A DNA stretch of 64,000 nt from the NCBI GenBank assembly GCA_036522835.1, contig DATDFB010000034.1, positions 1-64,000 on the forward strand, in the 5' to 3' direction. The DNA is from DATDFB01 sp036522835. GTDB lineage: Bacteria; Acidobacteriota; Thermoanaerobaculia; Gp7-AA8. The translations under genes were made by a program, and so were the position numbers. The notes under the pieces were generated by a model, which ran no database searches, was not told the origin of the DNA, and saw only the letters and a program-made list of their open reading frames with translations. This document shows, one piece after another, positions 1 through 7,919 of the stretch. Every line of letters starts with the position of its first letter. Within the stretch, counting starts at the first letter, position 1.

Positions 1-968
1 GTCGTCACCTTGATGTTGCCGACGCAGTAGCCGGCGTGGCTCATCAGGCTCGCGCCGGGATTCCCTTCCTCCGTCTGCAGCACGAACGCGGCCGGCGCGG
101 TGACGCACGCCGTCGACTGTGCGAGGAGCACGTGCTCGACGACGTCGATGCGCGGCAGGTCCCACCCCGTGCTCTCGCCGTCGCCGACGCCGATGATGGC
201 CACCGCAGGCTTGGCTTTGCTAAAGTACGTCGGATTGGTGCTGCTCTCGCTGCCGTGGTGGTTGACGTGCAGCACGTCGATGCCGCCGGCGCTGATGAGC
301 GGATTCGCGCCGCCGGGGGAGATGGCGTTGATGACCGAGGTCTCGACGTCGACCTGCGACGTCGAGCGGCCGGTGCAGGCGTCCGAGCCGCCGCCCATGT
401 CGCTGGCCCAGAGGTAGTCGAAGCCGCCGTATTTGAGCAAGAGGGCGATGGAGCGGTCGTTCTCGTCGCTCACCGCCACCGAGCCGCCGCCGATGATCGA
501 GCCGTTGCGGGCCACGCAGGTGAGCGTCGCGCCGTTGCCGAGCTGAATCACCGTGCCGACCGGCATCGCCACCGGCGCGCCCGCGGTCTTGCCGGCCGAG
601 GCGGCGTTCCAGCCGTCGACGCACGACGACGCGTACGACGAGCCGTTGTAATACTGCTTGACGTGCACGTCGTAGCCGGCGTTCAGCACCTCATCGAGTC
701 CGCCGGTGTGGTCGCAGTGCTGATGCCCAGCGATGACGTAATCGAGTCCGTTGGCCGGCTGCACGCCGATCGACTTGAGGTACGGGACGACGTACTGCGT
801 TCCCATGCCGGTGTTGCCCCCTTCCAGCAGCACCGTCACGCCGGTGGGGCCTTTGATGAACACCGAGCCGCCCCAGCCGACGTCGATGTAGTGGATCTCC
901 AGGGTCTGCGCGGACAGAGGAAGGCCGGCCAGCAACAACACGAGCACCAGACATCGAGCGAGTCTCAT
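1..968 (-). CDS. Secreted ComEC-like metallo-beta-lactamase-fold hydrolase (3' end off window)
   Basis: Reading leftwards from the ATG at 968, about 322 codons are open to the window edge, so the C-terminus is missing. The N-terminus is a signal peptide (MRLARCLVLVLLLAGLPLSA). It is followed by the start of the fold (IHYIDVGWGGS) and the metal-binding motif HQHCDHTGG (HxHxDH). Further on are a second acid motif (LLWASDMGGG region) and a late metal His in DVLHVNHHGSESS. The spacing matches stand-alone ComEC/Rec2-like MBL domains that are exported, not the full DNA-uptake channel. The substrate cannot be read from the sequence. It is divergent from the selenoprotein gene at 1046. Confidence 0.8.
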   Translation of the reverse strand, partial: MRLARCLVLVLLLAGLPLSAQTLEIHYIDVGWGGSVFIKGPTGVTVLLEGGNTGMGTQYVVPYLKSIGVQPANGLDYVIAGHQHCDHTGGLDEVLNAGYDVHVKQYYNGSSYASSCVDGWNAASAGKTAGAPVAMPVGTVIQLGNGATLTCVARNGSIIGGGSVAVSDENDRSIALLLKYGGFDYLWASDMGGGSDACTGRSTSQVDVETSVINAISPGGANPLISAGGIDVLHVNHHGSESSTNPTYFSKAKPAVAIIGVGDGESTGWDLPRIDVVEHVLLAQSTACVTAPAAFVLQTEEGNPGASLMSHAGYCVGNIKVT

Positions 969-1045
969 GCATCCTCTCCTTGTTTTTTGAGCTGGGTGGT
1001 GCGCCGCTGCTTTGGGGAGCGGCATAGGTTAGCATTCCTCGTTCC

Positions 1046-1861
1046 ATGAACGAGCGCGACGTAAACGGGCGGACGCTGTCTGCCCCTACCGGTAGGGGCG
1101 CACGGCGTGCGCCCAACTGGCCGTTGTGGTTAGGGCTCGCTCTCGCGATCGTTGGCGTCTTCAGCTACGCGTTTCTCTTTTATCGCTTCCCCCTCACGCG
1201 CGACGTGCCGTGGGTCTCGTTCCTCCTCTTCGCCGCGGCCATTGCCCTGCTCGTCGCCGGCGTCCGCCGCGCGCCGGGACGGAAGATCGGCGCCATCGTC
1301 GTGACGGCGATCGGCGTCGCGATCGTGGCGTTCTTCGTCTTCGGCATCACCGTCGGCTCGCGCGTGCCGACGGGCGCGAACGTTCCGGGCATCGGCGCGA
1401 AGGCGCCGGACTTCACGCTGCTCGACCAGAACGGCAAGCCGGTCGCGCTGTCGCAACTCCTCGGACAGCCCGGCACGAAAGGCGTACTCCTCGTCTTCTA
1501 CCGCGGCTACTGGTGACCCTTCTGCAACTCCGAGTTACGGGGTATCGAAGATCATCTGGCGGACTTGAGCGCGGCGGGCGTGCGGCCGCTGGCGATCAGC
1601 GTCGACACGCCGGAGGAGTCGCGCGAGCTGATGCGCAAGGCCCACTATACGTTCTCGTTCCTCTCCGATCCGACCGCCGAGGCCATCCGCCGCTACGACA
1701 TCCTCCACAAAGGCGCGGGCATGGGCGGGCACGACGTGGCGCGGCCGGCGGAGTTCCTCGTCGACCGCGGCGGCGTGGTTCGCTGGCGCAACTTGACCGA
1801 GGACCTGCGCGTGCGCGCCCGGCCGGAAGCGATGGTGGCCGCGGCGAAGGCGCTGCCGTGA
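1046..1861 (+). CDS. Membrane-anchored peroxiredoxin-like selenoprotein (in-frame TGA = Sec157)
   Basis: The frame from ATG 1046 is open to 1861 except for one TGA at 1514-1516. That codon sits exactly where AhpC/TSA-like redoxins have the catalytic Cys: the context is FYRGYW-U-PFCNSEL, giving UxxC (Sec157, Cys160) in a 271-residue protein. Three membrane segments lie at about residues 28-48, 57-76 and 84-107; the redoxin domain starts near 115 (APDFTLLDQNG). Residues after the TGA continue the fold without a break (ISVDTPEESREL, RPAEFLVDRGG). A SECIS-like hairpin follows the TGA. Residues 15-24 come from a palindromic repeat (1082-1112), so the N-terminus may be extended. The alternative, a nonsense mutation or sequencing error, is less likely given the hairpin and site. 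The GIDE-like gene follows after 2 bp. Confidence 0.82.
1519..1550 (+). promoter_or_regulatory. Candidate bacterial SECIS element
   Basis: Immediately downstream of the TGA, CTCCG (1528-1532) pairs with CGGGG (1538-1542) around the 5-nt loop AGTTA. Below it, CTTC (1519-1522) pairs with GAAG (1547-1550) across a small internal loop. The loop G (1534) is 18 nt after the TGA, inside the usual distance for SelB-dependent bSECIS elements, and the loop contains GU. The loop uses a TTA Leu codon, which is rare in this GC-rich gene, hinting at selection on the RNA. The pairing is visible; SelB recognition is inferred. Confidence 0.7.
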
Positions 1862-1863
1862 GC

Positions 1864-3150
1864 ATGAAGAAGTCGTGCACGGCGTGGCTCGTGGTCTACG
1901 TCGTGGTCGCGGCCTTCGTCGGCCATCTCATCTACCGCCGCGTGCCGGCGATCGGCGCGGCCCTCTGGGGCGGGGCGATCGGCGGCGGCATCGTCTGGAT
2001 CGGCCTGGCCAACCTCGCCGGCGTGCGCACGAAGCTCGCCGAGATCGCCCGCCTGCGCAAAACCGAGTCGGGCGGGCCGCCGGAGGACGGGGAGACGATG
2101 GCGGTCGTCGGCACGGTCGAGGCGGAGGGAGACGCGCTGACGTCGCCGCTCTCCGGCGTGCAGTGCGTGGCCTACAAGTACGAAGTCCGGCGCGGCGAGT
2201 CGCTGCTCTTCGAAGGCTTTGCCCTCGCCCCGAGCTCGATCTTCACGCCGCACGGGAAGATCCGCCTCCTGGCGCAGCCCGACCTGCAACTGACGCCGCG
2301 CGAGGTGCTGCGCGGCGACGCCGTGCCGCAGTTCACCGACTACATCAAGCACACGAAGTTCCACGAGCCGTCCCTCGACGACATCAAGACGATCTTCACC
2401 GCCATGCACGCGGAGACGGACCACATCCGCCGCGACACCCGCATGACCGGCGACGACGGCGCGATCAAGCACGCCAGCTTCAAGGAGTGGACGCTCGTGC
2501 CCGGCCAGCGCGTCTTCGCCACCGGCTACTACTCCGCGCAGCGCAACGGCCTGGTGCCCGATCCGGGCGCGCCGCTCTCGCTCATCGTGCGCGACGCCAC
2601 GAGCGGCAGCACGGCCGGCCGCAGCGTGCGCGGCGCGATCGGCAGCTTCGTCGCCGCCGTCATTTTCCTAGGCATCGCCGCCGCGGGCCTCGTCGGCTTC
2701 TACGCCTTGGTGCCGCTCGCCCAGGCGGAGCAGAAGTCGCCCGACCGCCGCACGATGTGGCGCGAGGTCCGCTTCGACCGCTTCCTCGAGTTGCGCGTCC
2801 GTCCGAAGCTGCGCGAGATGGGGCTGGTCGACAGCGGCACCTGGGTGGCCGATCTTCCCGAGGGCACCGCGCGGGGCCGCGTCACCACCAACGGCCGCGA
2901 CGTCGTCGTCTCCCGCGCCACGGTCACGAAGCTCGGCGACCTCTACACCATCCACATCGACGACGACGTCATGGTGCTGACCATCGACGAATACGGCCAC
3001 CCGATCCGCCTCCGCTTCGGCAACGACGACGTCGACCCGCGGCAGAACCTCGAATTCAACCCGACCAGCCACACGTCCGGGCGCGTGACCTACCTCCGCG
3101 ACGACGCCGAGACGCCCGCCGCGCGCGTGACGTTTCACGCCAGTCAATGA
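1864..3150 (+). CDS. Membrane protein with GIDE-like domain
   Basis: 428 residues, starting 2 bp after the selenoprotein stop, so almost certainly co-transcribed. Two N-terminal membrane segments (about 8-25 and 30-55) precede a GIDE/Mulan-type beta domain. In that domain, SPLSGVQCVAYKYEV (about 95-110) and VPGQRVFATGYYS are typical. A further hydrophobic stretch (about 255-285) is followed by a soluble C-terminal beta-rich region. In eukaryotes the GIDE domain belongs to membrane E3 ligases; bacterial versions lack the RING and their role is unknown. The neighbour suggests an envelope redox or stress setting, which is inference only. Confidence 0.7.
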   Translation: MKKSCTAWLVVYVVVAAFVGHLIYRRVPAIGAALWGGAIGGGIVWIGLANLAGVRTKLAEIARLRKTESGGPPEDGETMAVVGTVEAEGDALTSPLSGVQCVAYKYEVRRGESLLFEGFALAPSSIFTPHGKIRLLAQPDLQLTPREVLRGDAVPQFTDYIKHTKFHEPSLDDIKTIFTAMHAETDHIRRDTRMTGDDGAIKHASFKEWTLVPGQRVFATGYYSAQRNGLVPDPGAPLSLIVRDATSGSTAGRSVRGAIGSFVAAVIFLGIAAAGLVGFYALVPLAQAEQKSPDRRTMWREVRFDRFLELRVRPKLREMGLVDSGTWVADLPEGTARGRVTTNGRDVVVSRATVTKLGDLYTIHIDDDVMVLTIDEYGHPIRLRFGNDDVDPRQNLEFNPTSHTSGRVTYLRDDAETPAARVTFHASQ

Positions 3151-4661
3151 ACGAAGACGACGCGCAAACCCTGGCGCGACTCGGTTACGCGCAGCAGCTC
3201 TTCCGCCAAATGGGCGGCTTCTCCAACTTCGCCGTCTCGTTCTCCATCATTTCCATCCTGACCGGCGCCGTGCTGCTGTACGGCTACGGCCTCAAGTTCG
3301 CCGGGCCGAGCGCGAACTCGATCGGCTGGCCGATCGTGAGCCTCTTCACCCTCTGCGTGGCCGCGTCGATGGCGGAGATCGCCTCGGCCTATCCGACCGC
3401 GGGCGGCTTGTACTTCTGGGCGTTCAAGCTCGGCGGGCGGACGTGGGCGTGGGTCACGGCGTGGCTGAACATGATCGGCCAGGTGGCGATCACCGCCGGG
3501 ATCAACATCGCCGCGGCGATCTATCTCATCGGCGCCGTGACGCGCCTCCTCGGACTACCGCCGGACACCGGCACGTCGTGGCCGTTCCAGCTCCTGGTCA
3601 TGATCGCGATTCTCATCCCGCAGATCGCCGTGAACCTCTGGGGCATCCGCATCACCGCGCGCCTCTCCGACGTCAGCGTCTGGTGGCACATCGCCGGCGT
3701 CGCCTTCATCGTGGCCGCGCTGGCGTTCTGGGGACGGCACCACAACTCGCTCGCGTTTCTCCTCTCGTTCCATCCGACGGTGAATCTGCTCGAGGCCTCG
3801 AAGACGATGGCCATCGGCGACGCGGCGTTCGCCTCGCCGCTGTTTCGCCTCGCGGCGCCGCTCGGGTCGCTCTACGCCGCCGCGCCGCCGCTGCTGCTCT
3901 TCGTCCTCGCTCTCTTGCAGGCGCAGTGGACGTACACCGGCTACGATGCCTCGGCGCACATGGCCGAGGAGACGATCTCGGCGCGCCTCGCCAGCGCGTG
4001 GGGGATCGTCATGTCGGTGGCCGTCTCCGCCGTCGCCGGCTACGTCATGCTCCTCGCGCTGACCTGGTGCATCCCGAACGGCGACGTGGCCAAGGCGGCG
4101 AACGATCCCTATCCGGTGCTCTACATCGTTGCCGCGAACGTCGCGCCGGTGGTCAGCAACGCCATCGCCATCGTCATCGGCGTGGCCATGTGGCTCTGCG
4201 GCGTGGCCTCGGTCACGTCGATGGCGCGGATGTGGTACGCCTTCGCGCGCGACGACGGCATGCCCGGCTCGCGCTGGCTCAAGCGCGTCAGCGGCCGGCA
4301 CCACACGCCGCACGTGGCCATCGTCGTCACCGCCGCGCTGTCGGTGCTGATCTGCGTCTACGCCGCGGCGTGGTTCGTGGTGACGTCGATCAGCACGATC
4401 TGCCTCTACCTCGCCTACGGCATCCCCATCCTGCTCCACCTCCGCCACCGCCTCCCGCGCGAGGAGACGCCGTGGACGCTCGGCGGCGCCGGGCCGCTCG
4501 TGAACGTCGTCGCCGTCGTCTGGATCGCCATCATCACCGTCGTCTTCATGCTCCCGCCGAACGAGCTGGTGCTCTGGACGATGCTCGCCGTCGCCGTGGC
4601 GCTGACGGTTTACTGGCTGCTCGCGGCGCGGCGGAGCTTTCGCGGTCCCGTCGGCGGCTGA
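3147..4661 (+). CDS. APC-superfamily amino acid permease
   Basis: 504 residues; its ATG overlaps the stop of the preceding gene (ATGA), implying translational coupling. About 12 hydrophobic segments are visible. The N-terminus carries the LGYAQQLFRQMGGFSNFAVSF signature of the amino acid-choline transporter branch, followed by AEIASAYPTAGGLYFW and YTGYDASAHMAEET. These place it with the GABA/amino acid/choline permeases of the APC superfamily, acting in the inner membrane as a cation- or exchange-coupled importer. The exact substrate cannot be deduced. No terminator is evident before the convergent gene that ends at 4664, 2 bp away. Confidence 0.9.
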   Translation: MNEDDAQTLARLGYAQQLFRQMGGFSNFAVSFSIISILTGAVLLYGYGLKFAGPSANSIGWPIVSLFTLCVAASMAEIASAYPTAGGLYFWAFKLGGRTWAWVTAWLNMIGQVAITAGINIAAAIYLIGAVTRLLGLPPDTGTSWPFQLLVMIAILIPQIAVNLWGIRITARLSDVSVWWHIAGVAFIVAALAFWGRHHNSLAFLLSFHPTVNLLEASKTMAIGDAAFASPLFRLAAPLGSLYAAAPPLLLFVLALLQAQWTYTGYDASAHMAEETISARLASAWGIVMSVAVSAVAGYVMLLALTWCIPNGDVAKAANDPYPVLYIVAANVAPVVSNAIAIVIGVAMWLCGVASVTSMARMWYAFARDDGMPGSRWLKRVSGRHHTPHVAIVVTAALSVLICVYAAAWFVVTSISTICLYLAYGIPILLHLRHRLPREETPWTLGGAGPLVNVVAVVWIAIITVVFMLPPNELVLWTMLAVAVALTVYWLLAARRSFRGPVGG

Positions 4662-4663
4662 TC

Positions 4664-5374
4664 TCAGGCCGAGGCGGTCTGCATCTCCGCGAGCGCCATC
4701 TCTAGCGCGGCGCTCTTGAGCTGTTCCTGCTCGGAGAGATGTTCGACCTGCGCCTGGCGCAGCGCCGAGGCGCGCAGCTCGCGTTGGCCGAGGATGCAGC
4801 CCCAGACGAGAAAGACGTCTTCGAACGCCACCCAGGCGGCGTGCTCGAGGAACCGCCACCACTCCGGATTGGCGATGCCGTAGACCGACTCGGGCCAGAA
4901 GATGCCGCGCAGGAAGTGATCCGCGGCCACGACGACCGTCGCCGTCACCAGCACCGGCCAGTCGAGATAGAAAGCCAGGAAAGCGAGCGAGCCGAAGACG
5001 TGGAAGTGCGTCTCGATCCGGCCGCCGGTGAGATGGATGAGCAGCGCCGACGACAACATCTGCGACGCCGCGATCACGTGGCGCGTGATGGCCGCGCCGG
5101 GCTTGAGCCACGCCAGGAGCAGCGGCAGGAGGACGATTCCGCCGCCGCCGAGGATGGCCACCCAGACGTGCATGTGCAGGACGCGCACTTTTCCTTCCCA
5201 CGCGTAGGGGGAGACGAAGAGCGCGCCGAGAATGCCGGCCACGTATTGAATGGCCAGCAAGACCGCGAACATCCTGTCGATGCGTTTCCGGCGCGCATCC
5301 AACTGTGCGTCGCGCAGCTCCGCCGCGCGGTCCTCGACCGCCGGAGTCGTTTCGTTCATCGTCATGGTCGTCAT
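4664..5374 (-). CDS. Membrane sensor-type domain protein lacking an output domain
   Basis: 236 residues. The start at 5374 has a strong GGGGGG ribosome site 8 nt upstream; it begins 17 bp after the RedB-like gene. Six hydrophobic segments carry a histidine-rich conserved stretch (SALLIHLTGGRIETHFHVFG, then SLAFLAFYLDW). This module is known as the N-terminal membrane input region of some chemoreceptors, histidine kinases and diguanylate cyclases. Here it ends in a short coiled coil (LRQAQVEHLSEQEQLKSA) and no kinase, HAMP or GGDEF output follows. It may partner with another protein or have lost its output. The clustered His residues could bind metal or haem, but this is unproven. Confidence 0.65.
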   Translation of the reverse strand: MTTMTMNETTPAVEDRAAELRDAQLDARRKRIDRMFAVLLAIQYVAGILGALFVSPYAWEGKVRVLHMHVWVAILGGGGIVLLPLLLAWLKPGAAITRHVIAASQMLSSALLIHLTGGRIETHFHVFGSLAFLAFYLDWPVLVTATVVVAADHFLRGIFWPESVYGIANPEWWRFLEHAAWVAFEDVFLVWGCILGQRELRASALRQAQVEHLSEQEQLKSAALEMALAEMQTASA

Positions 5375-5391
5375 CGTCGGCCCCCCTGGTT

Positions 5392-5985
5392 TCACTTGTT
5401 GATGGCGCAGCCGAACACCGGATGCGTGCCGGCTCCGGCCTTCGATTTCGCGATCTCGATCACCTCGGCGCTGCCGCTGTTGAAGCCGGCGTGGCCGCGC
5501 AGCAGCGTGATGCCGCCCGAGAAGCGCAGCTTGCCGTCGCCGTCGTAGAGATACGTCTGCCCCGAGGTGAAGCCGCGGAAGAGACGCGCTTCGTGGCCGT
5601 CTTGGTCGAGCACGATGCGCGTACGCGGAAGACGCGACGCCGACGTGAAGACGTCGGTCTTCTCCCACCCCTTGGCGAAGTCGCTCGGCCGGTAGACGAC
5701 GATGTACGTCCGCAGCGACGGAGGCGAATGCTCGATGATGCGCTCCAGCTCCGTGATGCTGGCCCGGCTGCACGAGCAGTGCGGGTGGATGAGCATCACC
5801 AGCCGCCACTCGCCCGGCGCGCGCGGAATCCGGCTCGCCGCCGGCCACGAGCCGAGCGCGTCGGCGGCGCGGCCGGGAGTGCTCTCGAACCGGCGGATGG
5901 CGTGCACCATCGCGCCGATGGTGGTGGTCCACAGCAGTGCGGCGAGAATCAGGGCGGCGGCGACGGCGATGCGGCGGGCGCTCAT
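5392..5985 (-). CDS. RedB-like thioredoxin-fold protein
   Basis: 197 residues with an N-terminal membrane anchor or signal (about 5-27). The soluble domain has the thioredoxin-like features VMLIHPHCSCSRASITELER (CxC motif in place of CxxC), YRPSDFAKGW, RTRIVLDQDG and a final FGCAINK. This pattern resembles the RedB family seen in planctomycetes and acidobacteria. It would act in the periplasm, probably on redox partners. The ATG at 5985 overlaps the stop of the 58-residue gene upstream (ATGA), and the membrane sensor gene follows after 17 bp, so the three form one operon. Confidence 0.65.
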   Translation of the reverse strand: MSARRIAVAAALILAALLWTTTIGAMVHAIRRFESTPGRAADALGSWPAASRIPRAPGEWRLVMLIHPHCSCSRASITELERIIEHSPPSLRTYIVVYRPSDFAKGWEKTDVFTSASRLPRTRIVLDQDGHEARLFRGFTSGQTYLYDGDGKLRFSGGITLLRGHAGFNSGSAEVIEIAKSKAGAGTHPVFGCAINK

Positions 5986-6158
5986 TTCTTTTTCAAGGCC
6001 TCCATCGCCGTGATCTGCTGCCGGTCTCTCTCGAACTTGATCCGGCCGCCCGTGAGCAGCTCGATCCGCTCCGAGAGCGGAATTGCATAAAACTCGCTCT
6101 GCGTGAGCTCCACCCGTTTTCCGTCGGGATAGTTCACGGTGGCGCGATCGAAGTTCAT
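5982..6158 (-). CDS. Small conserved-type protein, 58 aa, first gene of the RedB operon
   Basis: Starts at ATG 6158 behind AAGGGG about 10 nt upstream and ends with an ATGA overlap into the RedB-like gene. The protein is soluble and charged (YPDGKRVELTQSEFYAIPLS, then a Lys-rich end AMEALKKK). No known domain is recognised. Coupling and a good ribosome site argue that it is real. It could be a small regulator or a cofactor for the redox protein. Confidence 0.55.
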   Translation of the reverse strand: MNFDRATVNYPDGKRVELTQSEFYAIPLSERIELLTGGRIKFERDRQQITAMEALKKK

Positions 6159-6221
6159 CGAGGCGACCCCTTGCTGGTTGTGATTGGGTTGGTGCCGGAA
6201 GTGTACGAGCGGGCGGCGGAT

Positions 6222-6257
6222 TACGCAATAAGTTGTTTTAATGCAGTAACTTGCGTA
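6222..6257. promoter_or_regulatory. Inverted repeat in divergent promoter region, possible operator
   Basis: Between the RedB operon (starting 6158, leftward) and the gene at 6322, TACGCAATAAGTT (6222-6234) is mirrored by AACTTGCGTA (6248-6257). One extra base lies in the left arm and a 13-bp AT-rich centre separates the arms. The position between divergent genes and the AT-richness suggest a regulator site or overlapping promoters. No cognate regulator can be named. Confidence 0.4.
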
Positions 6258-6321
6258 TTGACGTGAAGACTGAAAGCATGCGATCCGGTTACCCGGCAAT
6301 GCGGTGCTGCGTCCAACTTGC

Positions 6322-7089
6322 ATGCGAACAGCGCTCGCCGTCGTCCTGGCGTTCCTCACCGTCGCCGCTGCCGGCGAGGAGATCGTTCCGCAGAAGTTCG
6401 TCTGCCGCTATCCACTTTCGCTGCCGACGCCGCCACCGCCGTGCCTTACGCCGGCGACGGTCTGGGACAAGCCGTCGTGCGACGACGAGCGATTCGACGC
6501 CGCGCTGATCGAGAGCGCGGCGAGCGGCGACCGCTCCGCGATCGAACTGCTGCAGCGCCGCTACGCCGCGGCCGCCACGCACGCCGAGCGGATCGCCATC
6601 GGCGCGGCGCTCCTCGGCCGCGTCCGCGACGACGGCGCGATCTGGAAGGATCTCGCCGGCTGGGCCGAGCACGCCGTCGAATTCCATTTCGACCCCGACG
6701 CCGCGGCGGAGAAGCTCGCCGCGTATTGCAAACAGCACGATTGCGCGCCGGACGACTACGACCGGCTGTCGTGGCAAGCCCTCGATGCGATCTCCGGCGA
6801 CCGCCGCGCCCGTCCGCTGCTCCTGCGCGCGCTCACGGCCATCGACACCGACGTCGTCAACGAGGGCATCGGCGGCCTGGCCGCGCAGCACGACGAGACG
6901 TCGCTGCCGGAGATCGAGAAGGCGCTGCAACGCTTGCCCGAAGCGGCGTCGATGCTGGCGCTGGCGCTCGTCGATTTCCAATCCGACGCCGCCGACAAGA
7001 TCGCCATCAAGTATCTCGCCGACGACGACCGCGAAGCGTACGCCGAGGAACGTCAACCGCCCGGCGGCGGCACCGGCTCCGTGAGGTGA
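6322..7089 (+). CDS. Secreted helical-repeat (HEAT-like) protein
   Basis: 255 residues from ATG 6322, chosen because it begins a clean signal peptide (MRTALAVVLAFLTVAAAG); a GTG at 6304 would add six residues. The mature part has a Cys-containing N-terminal region (FVCRYPLS, CLTPATVW, PSCDDERFD). Alpha-helical repeats follow (LLRALTAIDTDVVNEGIGGL, LPEIEKALQRLP, SMLALALVDF), resembling HEAT-like scaffolds. No enzymatic motif is seen. Its 3' end overlaps the convergent retropepsin gene by 37 bp. Confidence 0.6.
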   Translation: MRTALAVVLAFLTVAAAGEEIVPQKFVCRYPLSLPTPPPPCLTPATVWDKPSCDDERFDAALIESAASGDRSAIELLQRRYAAAATHAERIAIGAALLGRVRDDGAIWKDLAGWAEHAVEFHFDPDAAAEKLAAYCKQHDCAPDDYDRLSWQALDAISGDRRARPLLLRALTAIDTDVVNEGIGGLAAQHDETSLPEIEKALQRLPEAASMLALALVDFQSDAADKIAIKYLADDDREAYAEERQPPGGGTGSVR

Positions 7090-7889
7090 CGGTTGGGCCG
7101 GAGGTAGAGCTTGCCGTGCGCGACGTCGAACGTCGTGGTGAAGCGCCGGAGCATCTCCATGCCCATGGCCGGGAACGGCGTCGCCGGGCCCCAGGAATCG
7201 CGAAACGTGAACGGCCCGAGGTGCACGGCGTCGAAGCGGCCGGAGACGGACTGGTAATCGCTGCCGAGTCCTCGGCCGAGCGTCGACTGGCGCACGACGC
7301 GCGCGCGCTTTGCGGCCTCGTCGCCGACGGCGTCGCTCGAGCCGGTGTCGATGCGCACGCGGCGCTCCACGCGCTCCTTGTCGTTCACGTCGATCGTCAC
7401 GTTGACGAAGAGACGGTGGTTCGTCTCCTCCAGCGGCAACGCCACGGCATCGTTTGGCGGCCGGAACGTCCGCGGATCGAAGAAGCGGACGGTGGAGCGC
7501 TCGGGATCGAGCTCCACGACGAACGCCTCAAAGAAGTCGGCGCCGACGAGGCCGTGCGTCGTCTTCGGGATCGGGACGCCGCTGAGGTCGATCACCCACG
7601 GCTCCGCGATCCGCAGCGTCACCTTGCCGATGGCCATGTCGAGCGGCGGAGCCTTCTGCATGGCGACGTCGCCCTGGCCGGTGCCCTTGACCGGCGGCGC
7701 CGCCGTGACGGTCAGGCCGAGCTCTTTGACGAGGAACGGATCGATGACGCTGTGCGGCGCGCCGCTGTCGACCGCAAACCAGTAGGGGCCGTGGCCGGCC
7801 ACGCGCACCGGGACGAAGAAGAGCCGGTCGTTGCGCCGCGCGTGTACCGAGCCGAGCAGGAGAACTGAAGCGAGAACGATTCGTAACAT
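7053..7889 (-). CDS. Secreted retropepsin-like aspartic protease
   Basis: 278 residues with a signal peptide (MLRIVLASVLLLGSVHA). There are two aspartic-protease half-motifs: FAVDSGAPHSVI near residue 40 and RIDTGSSDAV near 170. Each is followed by hydrophobic strands (TTHGLVGADFFEAFVVELD, PAMGMEMLRRFTTTFDVAHG) as in tandem retropepsin-like (gag-asp protease) proteins common in acidobacteria. Two D-[ST]-G sites in one chain suggest an internally duplicated, pepsin-like monomer. It is divergent from the winged-helix gene with 30 bp between starts, and its end overlaps the convergent gene by 37 bp. Confidence 0.75.
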   Translation of the reverse strand: MLRIVLASVLLLGSVHARRNDRLFFVPVRVAGHGPYWFAVDSGAPHSVIDPFLVKELGLTVTAAPPVKGTGQGDVAMQKAPPLDMAIGKVTLRIAEPWVIDLSGVPIPKTTHGLVGADFFEAFVVELDPERSTVRFFDPRTFRPPNDAVALPLEETNHRLFVNVTIDVNDKERVERRVRIDTGSSDAVGDEAAKRARVVRQSTLGRGLGSDYQSVSGRFDAVHLGPFTFRDSWGPATPFPAMGMEMLRRFTTTFDVAHGKLYLRPNRHLTEPVPPPGG

Positions 7890-7919
7890 GCCCTCGAATC
7901 TCGGCTCAGGCCAGGGTGA

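Noticed and set aside
1565..1861. Separate small gene starting at TTG 1565 after the TGA
   Set aside because: It begins in the middle of the redoxin fold and lacks the active site; reading through the TGA explains both halves.
1126..1863. Long frame overlapping the selenoprotein in another phase
   Set aside because: It is the upstream extension of the GIDE-like gene; only the part from ATG 1864 shows protein features.
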